5,018 bases of DNA from an uncultured Eubacteriales bacterium (GTDB lineage: Bacteria; Bacillota_A; Clostridia; Oscillospirales; Oscillospiraceae). How positions within the stretch are numbered: position 1 is the first letter of the stretch; every line of letters begins with the position of its first letter. Below the pieces are notes generated by a model. The model was not told the DNA's origin. It ran no database searches and was given only the letters and a program-made list of their open reading frames with translations. Both the position numbers and the translations under genes were made by a program. Where the stretch lies: positions 1-5,018 of the forward strand of contig CATJRT010000199.1 of NCBI GenBank assembly GCA_949742895.1, read 5' to 3'. Positions 1-4,805 of this stretch are shown here, in pieces.

Positions 1-246
1 GTGATAGGCGCACAGCTTCCGCTCGAACGCCTCCGATTCCCTGGCCTGCTCCCAGGCGCGGCGCAGGCGCTGCTTCTCCTCCCCGGCCCGGTCCCGGCCC
101 ATGCGCTTTTCGTGAAAGTCCCAGTAGATGCTCCGCATGGCCGCGTAGGCCATCTGATCCGGCAGGCCGAGCCCGTCCGGCATATCCTCACCCCGCTGTG
201 CCGCCTGCTCCCAGGGGAAGGTCCACTGCTCACTTACGTCCCCCAC
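1..246 (-). CDS. Small phage protein of unknown function (3' end beyond window)
   Basis: An open frame reads from a GTG at 246 to the window edge without a stop, giving 82 residues of an incomplete protein. The start is supported by a GGAG motif (254-257) seven bases upstream and by the 17-base overlap with the end of the nuclease gene. An in-frame ATG at 183 (residue 22) is an alternative but has a poorly spaced ribosome site. Residues 22-45 (MPDGLGLPDQMAYAAMRSIY onward) resemble the 'PDGLSLPEQ' opening of short uncharacterised proteins in replication modules of Firmicutes phages; this is recalled family knowledge, not a search. The rest (about residues 46-80) is highly charged, rich in Glu, Arg and Lys, and probably helical or coiled coil. 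There is no signal peptide or membrane segment. I cannot assign a function. Reading in a coding-like way with the family-like motif makes the gene likely real. Confidence 0.72.
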   Translation of the reverse strand, partial: MGDVSEQWTFPWEQAAQRGEDMPDGLGLPDQMAYAAMRSIYWDFHEKRMGRDRAGEEKQRLRRAWEQARESEAFERKLCAYH

Positions 247-604
247 CCCCCATCTCCAGATACCACTCCAGCACGGCCACCGCCGCCTGCCAGCCGTGGC
301 AGACCTGGGCGAAGTACCCGGCGGCATTGAGCCGTTCGATCCACCATTTCTGTGCCCGGGAGGTCTGGCCTGTATCCGTTTTCATCTCGATAAACAGGCC
401 GTGGTACCGCCCCGAGGGCACCGGCAGGCACAGGTCCGGTACACCAGGTTTCACGCCCTGCTGCTTGAGGTGCCTGCCCTCCACGGTGTCCCGGGTGCCG
501 CCGTTTGGAATGTGGAACAGCAGTGACAGCTCCGGCCACTGTGCCCGGATATGGGGCTGCTGGGACCACTTGAGCACACACTGCTGGTGCTGCGCTTCTG
601 TCAT
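230..604 (-). CDS. VRR-NUC domain nuclease
   Basis: A 124-residue single-domain protein of the VRR-NUC family, a PD-(D/E)XK nuclease fold seen in phage proteins and in eukaryotic FAN1. Visible motifs are HIPNGG (31-36), GVPD (54-57, the metal-binding Asp), FIEMK (71-75, the E-x-K catalytic pair) and a downstream Gln-containing segment (TSRAQKWWIERL, 81-92). The tail GYFAQVCHGWQAAVAVLEWYL matches the usual C-terminal end of the domain. Length is typical for the phage stand-alone form. The ATG at 602-604 overlaps the helicase TGA as ATGA, and a GGAGG (613-617) lies eight bases upstream, so translational coupling to the helicase is likely. Family members are structure-specific or nicking nucleases. 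A role in resolving branched or replicating phage DNA with the neighbouring helicase is inferred. The open frame continues upstream of this ATG, but that part is an out-of-frame shadow of the helicase gene. Confidence 0.92.
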   Translation of the reverse strand: MTEAQHQQCVLKWSQQPHIRAQWPELSLLFHIPNGGTRDTVEGRHLKQQGVKPGVPDLCLPVPSGRYHGLFIEMKTDTGQTSRAQKWWIERLNAAGYFAQVCHGWQAAVAVLEWYLEMGGGGRK

Positions 605-2112
605 GCGCCTCTCCTCCAATTCACCGATAGCCGGTTGATAATCTGACTGGCCTGCCCCTTCGTCAGGCCGGCACAGTCGAAATTCTTGCACTGCCTTCGG
701 ATCAGTTTCAGCTGTCCCTCCGTGGCCTCCGCCCTGCCCCAGCGCTTCACCCGGTTCAGATCCCAGAGATACCGCTGCTCCCCAAATCGCTGGCAGAGGA
801 CGGTGTACGCCCGGTCCAGCGCCTCCTGCATGTCCACCCTCGTCCCACCCAGATCCACCAGTCCCATGGCGTCCGGGCAGGGGACGGTCATCCGCTTTCC
901 CCCGGCCAGGGAGCACACCATGCTCCCGTCCGGCAGTCTGAACCAGTTCACATCGTGGGTCTGGTACTTCTGCGATTTCGCCCACAGGTCCACGATCTCC
1001 ACGTTTCGGATCCAGCTCTCCGGGCAGTCCGCCGCGTCCGCCGCCCGCGCCGGCAGCTCGAACAGGTTCCCCTGTAATTCGCTTTGCCGGCCCGCCGGAA
1101 TATTTCCCACATCCAGACCCAGCAGGCTGGGCGCGGTACACAGGCTCGCCCGTCCCGTCACCCCCACGCAGTCGATGAGCACCAGCCGCTCCTTCCCCGG
1201 GTACAGACGCAGGCCCCGGCCCGCCATCTGGGCGTACAGACTGTCCGACTGGGTGGGCCGCGCCATGATGACCGTCTCTACCCGTGGGATGTCCGTCCCC
1301 TCCGTGAACACCATGCAGTTGACGATGCACGGGATATCCCCTGCGGTGAACGCCCGGATGATGGACGCCCGGTCCTTCGTCTCACCGGTCACCACCACCG
1401 CACCGGGGATTTTTTCCGCGATCTCGTTGGCGTGGCGGACGCCGGCAGCGAAGATGAGCGTCGGCCCCGCGGCGTGCTCCCGGTAAGCCTGGGCAATGGC
1501 ATCCGCCGTGCCGTCCATGGCCTCGTCCAGCTCCCCGGGGGCGTAGTCCCCCAGGCGGGTATGTACGGCTGTCAGATCATACCCGATGTCGATCCGCTTG
1601 CAGAAAATATCGCACAGATACCCGTTTTCGATGCCCCAGCGCAGATCCCGCTGGAAGATGATTTTCGAGAACACGCCGTCCAGGCGGACCTTGTCGCCTC
1701 TGTTTGGTGTGGCAGTGAACCCAATGAGCTTCTCCGGGCGGAAGTACTCAAATATTTTCCGGTAGGTCCCTGCGGCGGCGTGGTGTGCTTCGTCGCAGAC
1801 GATCAGGCGGAAGTCATCCGGGCGGAACCGCTCCAGCCGCCGCAAAAGGCTCTGTACCGACGCGCTGACCACCTCCTCGCCATTGCTGCGCCGTCCGGCC
1901 CGCTCCACGCCGCAGGGGCAGTCAAAGGATTTTCTGGGCTGCTCCACCAGCTCCTCCCGATGGCTGAGGATGAGCATCCGGTCCCCATGCCTGGGCAGGC
2001 TGGCTAAGGTGACGGTCTTGCCCAGCCCCGTCGCCATCTGCACCAGGTACGCTCCTGGGGGCTGTGCCTCGATGGACTGGATGCACGATTTCTGGTAATC
2101 GCGCAGTTTCAT
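601..2112 (-). CDS. DEAH-box superfamily 2 helicase (phage type)
   Basis: A 503-residue helicase related to the SSL2/type III restriction helicase group. Motifs appear in order: RDYQ (4-7), Walker A ATGLGKT (27-33), motif Ia LILSHREEL (47-55), motif II DEAH (107-110), motif III GFTATP (131-136), then in the second RecA lobe TLIFAAG (218-224), EGTDIP (271-276) and motif VI QMAGRGLR (295-302). All key residues look intact, so it should be an active ATP-driven translocase or helicase. Residues about 340-503 form a C-terminal extension. Near the end is a segment ATEGQL...LTKGQASQIINRL (463-495) that resembles a short helical tail found on several phage DNA-metabolism proteins. The start at 2112 is set by AGGAGG six bases upstream; a longer frame from 2163 runs into the repeats and is rejected. 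It overlaps the nuclease gene as ATGA. It probably works in phage replication or recombination; the exact substrate cannot be told. Confidence 0.95.
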   Translation of the reverse strand: MKLRDYQKSCIQSIEAQPPGAYLVQMATGLGKTVTLASLPRHGDRMLILSHREELVEQPRKSFDCPCGVERAGRRSNGEEVVSASVQSLLRRLERFRPDDFRLIVCDEAHHAAAGTYRKIFEYFRPEKLIGFTATPNRGDKVRLDGVFSKIIFQRDLRWGIENGYLCDIFCKRIDIGYDLTAVHTRLGDYAPGELDEAMDGTADAIAQAYREHAAGPTLIFAAGVRHANEIAEKIPGAVVVTGETKDRASIIRAFTAGDIPCIVNCMVFTEGTDIPRVETVIMARPTQSDSLYAQMAGRGLRLYPGKERLVLIDCVGVTGRASLCTAPSLLGLDVGNIPAGRQSELQGNLFELPARAADAADCPESWIRNVEIVDLWAKSQKYQTHDVNWFRLPDGSMVCSLAGGKRMTVPCPDAMGLVDLGGTRVDMQEALDRAYTVLCQRFGEQRYLWDLNRVKRWGRAEATEGQLKLIRRQCKNFDCAGLTKGQASQIINRLSVNWRRGA

Positions 2113-2118
2113 GTACGT

Positions 2119-2124
2119 CCTCCT
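2119..2124 (-). promoter_or_regulatory. Ribosome binding site of the DEAH helicase
   Basis: On the minus strand this is a perfect AGGAGG six bases before the ATG at 2112. It decides the start in favour of 2112 over the in-frame start at 2163. Two origin-like repeats (2129-2135 and 2137-2143) lie directly upstream, so a protein bound there would sit next to the translation start region. Confidence 0.9.
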
Positions 2125-2128
2125 GTCT

Positions 2129-2228
2129 GTGAAACCGTGAAACCAGCAAGCGGCCGGTTTCACGAAAGTTTCACGGCCTGTACGCGCTGCGCCGCAGCGC
2201 CTTCCGGGATTCTGTGAAACCGTGAAAC
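2129..2228. repeat. Left iteron cluster, six copies of GTGAAAC/GTTTCAC
   Basis: Forward copies are at 2129-2135, 2137-2143, 2214-2220 and 2222-2228; reverse copies are at 2157-2163 and 2168-2174. The forward pairs are both spaced eight bases apart and sit in an 18-base exact direct repeat, TCTGTGAAACCGTGAAAC, at 2126-2143 and 2211-2228. The reverse pair is spaced 11 bases apart. The forward pair at 2129 and the reverse pair at 2157 face each other and could also form an imperfect stem with GTGAAACC (2137-2144) pairing with GGTTTCAC (2156-2163). Confidence 0.9.
2184..2200. repeat. Perfect 7-bp inverted repeat (hairpin) inside the left cluster
   Basis: GCGCTGC (2184-2190) and GCAGCGC (2194-2200) are exact inverted copies around a three-base loop. 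No T run follows on either strand, so it does not look like an intrinsic terminator. The 9-mer GCCGCAGCG in its right half (2191-2199) recurs at 2356-2364 in the right half of the gap, suggesting a second repeated element besides the iterons. Confidence 0.8.
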
Positions 2229-2311
2229 TTTTATCACGTTTTTCCTATGCGCGGGGAATCTTTTTTTGTGTTAATTTTTTTCTCCCTCTCATAAGTCCAT
2301 CTGTGCGTTTG
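2229..2311. other. A/T-rich core, candidate DNA unwinding element
   Basis: This segment separates the two repeat clusters. It is about 63% A/T by hand count in a window that is otherwise strongly G/C-rich, and bases 2261-2280 are 18 of 20 A/T, with T7 and T7 runs on the plus strand either side of GTGTTAA. A degenerate iteron (TTATCAC, 2231-2237) lies at its left edge. The position between iteron clusters is what is expected of an origin melting region; this role is inferred. Confidence 0.62.
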
Positions 2312-2411
2312 GTTTCACACTCTCACAGGTTTCACAACAACACTCCAGCCTTAGTGCCGCAGCGGTTTTGTCTGTGAAACTTTCGTGAAACCAACTCCTT
2401 CCGGGTTTCAC
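2312..2411. repeat. Right iteron cluster, five copies of GTGAAAC/GTTTCAC
   Basis: Reverse copies are at 2312-2318, 2329-2335 and 2405-2411; forward copies at 2374-2380 and 2385-2391. The forward pair reads GTGAAACTTTCGTGAAACC (2374-2392) and is an exact inverted copy of 2156-2174 in the left cluster. The two reverse copies at 2312 and 2329 are 17 bases apart, with a degenerate copy CTCTCAC (2320-2326) between them. The last copy overlaps the TGA stop of the DUF927 gene. Confidence 0.9.
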
Positions 2412-4270
2412 AGGGGGAGCTCATCATCGCCACCGCCGCCCTCGTCGGAGGGCAGGCGCAGCCATACGCAGGGTACCGGCACATGCTTATCAATGCGCCA
2501 GTTCTTGGTGTAACCCTTGCTGCCGGTGAGGAGCATCCCCTTTGTTTTCAGGTGGCTGAGCAGGGCCTTTGAGCTGATGCCGGCGTCCTGGCAGACCCGA
2601 TCCCAGATGGTGCGGTTCACCACGACGTACCCGTCCTTGAACACGCCGTAGTGCTCCCCGTGCTCCACCGTGTCCTCAAACTGCCGCTCGTTGGCGGCGA
2701 TCCACCCGCAGATGTAGTCGTACCCCCGCTCCGAGGCGCTGACGGCGGCCTTCTCCTTGAGAAACTCCCCCAGCTCCTCCGCCGTCAGGGCGCGGCCGTC
2801 CTGAAATATCCATTCCGTGGCCAGCCTGTCCGCCGTCAGCAGCAGGGCCGCCGCCATCGCCTGCTTTTCGGTTGTGTCCGATTGAATACAGTTCGTATAG
2901 TACCTCTCGTACAGCGTCCGGGCCCGGTCCATCGCCCCTTCCCCGGTCAGGCGCTGGATAAACAGGGGCCCGGCGTGGCCGTAGCTGCGCTTGAGGGCGT
3001 TTGCCGTGCGGTGGCCGTCCCGGATCACCGCCTCCCCTGCCCGGCACTCAATCTCAATGACCCGGTTCATGGCTCCCGCGCCGTCGGTCTCGCTGACAAT
3101 GGGGCTCTCGCCGCTGGTGATGAAGCAGTTGGACCACTTGGGGGTGTAGTCCAGGCCCAGGCCCCGGTTGCTTCGCAGCTTGCCGGACCCCGCCGCCAGC
3201 TCGTAGACGTTGAAGTTCACCCGGCCGTGCCGGTCCCTGGCCAGCTGCAGCTCGTCCAGAAACAGGGGCAGGGAGTGGAGGAACCCCGCCATCAGCTCCA
3301 CACCCACGCTGGTGGACTTGAAGGTCTGGAAGTACGCGCCGCCTGCGGTGGGGTTCGCCCACACGGACGCCCCCAGCATTTGCGCCACGGTTTTGCCGGT
3401 GCCGCTGTCCATACTCCACAGGTGGACAAAGAATGGAAGGCATCCAAGCGGCTCCACCAGCACGCTGGCAAAGGACGCCGCCAGCACGATCCGAGCGGTG
3501 CGGCTGTAGGTCCGGGCATCCAGGGCCTCCTCCATCCACTGGCTGAAATCTCCATGTTTTGTAATGGATCGGTACACGGGCCGGAAGCTGTCCGCGCTGT
3601 CAAACACCACCCCGCCTGTGTAAGGGGAGAAGCCCTCCTCGTTCCAGCCCATGCGGGATACGGCCTTGAGCTCCGGGATGGCCTCCCGGTTCTTGTCAAT
3701 GGCGTCCCGCAGGAAGTCCACCAGGGCCTGGGCCCGCTCCCCGCTGGTGACGGACACGCCGCAGTCCGCCAGGGCAACGATGTCCGCGGCCTTGGAGATG
3801 CGGCTCATCGGCACCACAATCTCGCTCCAGGGCTTTTTCCCCGTGAAGCTCTGTCGGTAGGCCAGCTTGATCTTCGTCAGCCCCGTGTCCACGCTCACCA
3901 GCCGCTGGACGGGCATGATGGGGTGGGTGCAGGCGTAAATAACAGAGCCGCCTGCGCCATAGCGCCAGATGCCCGTATCATCCGCCGTCCACTCCCCCAC
4001 GTTCAGCTCCAGCTGCTGCTCCGCGAAGCCGCTGACACCATCCTCCCGTAGGACTGTCAGGGCGCTCTGCTTCAGCAGCTTCCTGTACTCCCGCAGTCCC
4101 CTCGCCCAGGCCTTGAACCCCAAATCCCTGGCCAGCTCAGCCAGCTCCGGCTCCTCCATTGCCTGCCGGTAGCCGCTCTGTCCGGCCAGCCACTCAAACA
4201 CCCGGCCGGACTTGAAGTCCTTCAGGCTGAACGCGGGCCGCTGCCCCTGGCCCGGCTGTCTGTTGTCCAT
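2408..4270 (-). CDS. DUF927 helicase-like ATPase, candidate replication initiator
   Basis: A 620-residue protein of the DUF927 family, P-loop ATPases found in phages and mobile elements and thought to act as replicative helicases. The N-terminal region up to about 110 is unassigned. The DUF927 core follows: THPIMPVQRLVSVDTG (115-130), the SRMGWN..GFSPY segment (205-217), Walker A DSGTGKT (288-294), Walker B LPLFLDE (334-340), a sensor-like TSGE (385-388) and MNRVIEIEC (401-409) with Arg403. Residues about 540-600 look like a winged helix (two short helices, then a GSKGYTKNWRI wing), a plausible DNA-binding end. The tail GGGGDDELPL is acidic. The ATG at 4270 has AAGGGAG seven bases upstream and overlaps the CHC2 gene by 77 bases. 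It lies between a primase-like gene and the repeat-rich gap, which suggests that it is the Rep protein of the element; that role is inferred, while the family call is firm. Confidence 0.9.
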   Translation of the reverse strand: MDNRQPGQGQRPAFSLKDFKSGRVFEWLAGQSGYRQAMEEPELAELARDLGFKAWARGLREYRKLLKQSALTVLREDGVSGFAEQQLELNVGEWTADDTGIWRYGAGGSVIYACTHPIMPVQRLVSVDTGLTKIKLAYRQSFTGKKPWSEIVVPMSRISKAADIVALADCGVSVTSGERAQALVDFLRDAIDKNREAIPELKAVSRMGWNEEGFSPYTGGVVFDSADSFRPVYRSITKHGDFSQWMEEALDARTYSRTARIVLAASFASVLVEPLGCLPFFVHLWSMDSGTGKTVAQMLGASVWANPTAGGAYFQTFKSTSVGVELMAGFLHSLPLFLDELQLARDRHGRVNFNVYELAAGSGKLRSNRGLGLDYTPKWSNCFITSGESPIVSETDGAGAMNRVIEIECRAGEAVIRDGHRTANALKRSYGHAGPLFIQRLTGEGAMDRARTLYERYYTNCIQSDTTEKQAMAAALLLTADRLATEWIFQDGRALTAEELGEFLKEKAAVSASERGYDYICGWIAANERQFEDTVEHGEHYGVFKDGYVVVNRTIWDRVCQDAGISSKALLSHLKTKGMLLTGSKGYTKNWRIDKHVPVPCVWLRLPSDEGGGGDDELPL

Positions 4271-4805
4271 GCTCTATCTCCCTTCGTTCAGCTTCCAGAA
4301 CGTCCAGCTGGTACTGCACTTCCGGCAGCCGTTTCAGCGCCTCGGCGAACAGCGGGTGGAGCTCCTCTATATTGGGGCCGTCCGGCGCGTAAAGTTGCAT
4401 GTTCCGGTGCAACCGGAGGTGCTCTTTACAGAGGAAATCCTCCCGCGCGTCCAGGCGCTTGAGCGCCTCCCGCTCCCGCCGCCGGCGCTCAAGGACGGCA
4501 GATGCCTCTCCGGGCGATGGCCGCGCCCCGGTCAGATTGAGTGAAAAGTCCAGATCCAGCCGCACCACCGCCCGGCGGAAGTCCAGGCTAAAGAGCTCCA
4601 TGACGAAGTCGATGCTGCTGCCGCCCCGGCCGCAGCCGAAGCAGTGCCACCCGCCGTCTTCGTAGAGTTTGAGGGACGGTGTCCTCTCGCCGTGGAAGGG
4701 GCAGCAGATGTACCCGGCTCGGTTGGGGGTAAAGCCATAGTGTTCTGCCGCCGCACGGGCCGGGACCATCCGGCGGATGTTCTCCGCCAGATCAGAATGG
4801 TACAT
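4194..4805 (-). CDS. Stand-alone CHC2 zinc-finger primase-like protein
   Basis: A 203-residue protein whose first 95 residues are the zinc-binding domain of DnaG-type primases. The ligands are C35 and H38 (CPFH) and C55 and C58 (CFGC), with 16 residues between H38 and C55, close to the DnaG spacing. RTPSLKL (41-47) and GGSSIDFVMEL (61-71) are typical of the fold, which reads the template in primase. There is no TOPRIM catalytic domain. Residues about 100-180 are a charged helical region ending HPLFAEALKRLPEVQYQLDVLEAE, usual for phage members. The last 25 residues overlap the DUF927 start and look like read-through sequence. ATG at 4805 is chosen because the family begins about 15-20 residues before AAEHYG; it has no clear ribosome site but overlaps the preceding gene by 14 bases, suggesting coupling. 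A GTG at 4841 is possible. It probably helps priming together with another protein. Confidence 0.88.
   Translation of the reverse strand: MYHSDLAENIRRMVPARAAAEHYGFTPNRAGYICCPFHGERTPSLKLYEDGGWHCFGCGRGGSSIDFVMELFSLDFRRAVVRLDLDFSLNLTGARPSPGEASAVLERRRREREALKRLDAREDFLCKEHLRLHRNMQLYAPDGPNIEELHPLFAEALKRLPEVQYQLDVLEAERREIEHGQQTAGPGAAARVQPEGLQVRPGV
4278..4284 (-). promoter_or_regulatory. Ribosome binding site of the DUF927 gene
   Basis: On the minus strand AAGGGAG lies seven bases before the ATG at 4270 and inside the coding sequence of the CHC2 gene. It supports the 4270 start and therefore the unusually long 77-base overlap between the two genes. Confidence 0.8.

Larger units (their letters stand above)
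2126..2411. other. Candidate iteron-type replication origin
   Basis: This covers the only sizeable non-coding gap in the window. Eleven exact copies of GTGAAAC or its complement GTTTCAC lie within 2129-2411: six in the left cluster, five in the right, with an A/T-rich core between. By chance about 0.04 copies would be expected in this length on both strands. Repeated binding sites flanking an A/T-rich melting region, placed just after a helicase-like replication gene, is the layout of staphylococcal pathogenicity-island origins and of many phage and plasmid origins. The rightmost copy contains the stop codon of the DUF927 gene. What is seen is the repeats and the A/T bias; origin activity is inferred. 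An alternative is an operator region controlling the helicase and nuclease genes, and both roles could coexist. I see no coding frame and no convincing promoter or T-tailed terminator here. Confidence 0.7.

Noticed and set aside
448..454. Twelfth exact GTTTCAC copy, inside the nuclease gene
   Set aside because: It is isolated and encodes the conserved Val-Lys-Pro of the nuclease (GVKPGVPD), so coding constraint explains it better than an origin role.
605..1330. Long N-terminal extension of the VRR-NUC frame
   Set aside because: It lies entirely within the helicase gene in another frame, is Gly/Arg-rich shadow sequence, and the ATG at 604 has its own ribosome site and gives a normal-length domain.
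686..2007. Plus-strand open frames opposite the helicase
   Set aside because: They are antisense shadows of a gene carrying all helicase motifs, with Arg/Pro/Ser-rich products and no domain.
2113..2163. Upstream extension of the DEAH helicase to a start at 2163
   Set aside because: The extra 17 residues are translated iterons, and the AGGAGG six bases before 2112 clearly sets the start there.
2229..2300. Possible minus-strand promoter in the A/T-rich core (TTAACA or GATAAA-like hexamers)
   Set aside because: No pair of hexamers at 16-18 base spacing matched the consensus better than about three or four of six positions.
2340..2407. Intrinsic terminator after the DUF927 gene
   Set aside because: The stems here are formed by iterons or a short CCGC-GCGG element, and no minus-strand stem is followed by a T run.
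2129..2411. Possible CRISPR array in the repeat-rich gap
   Set aside because: Repeats are only 7 bases, change direction and have irregular spacing from 8 to 90 bases; there are no uniform spacers or cas genes.
2651..4051. Long plus-strand open frame opposite the DUF927 gene
   Set aside because: It is antisense to a gene with clear ATPase motifs, and its low-complexity His/Pro/Val/Gly-rich product resembles no protein family; such frames are expected in G/C-rich DNA.
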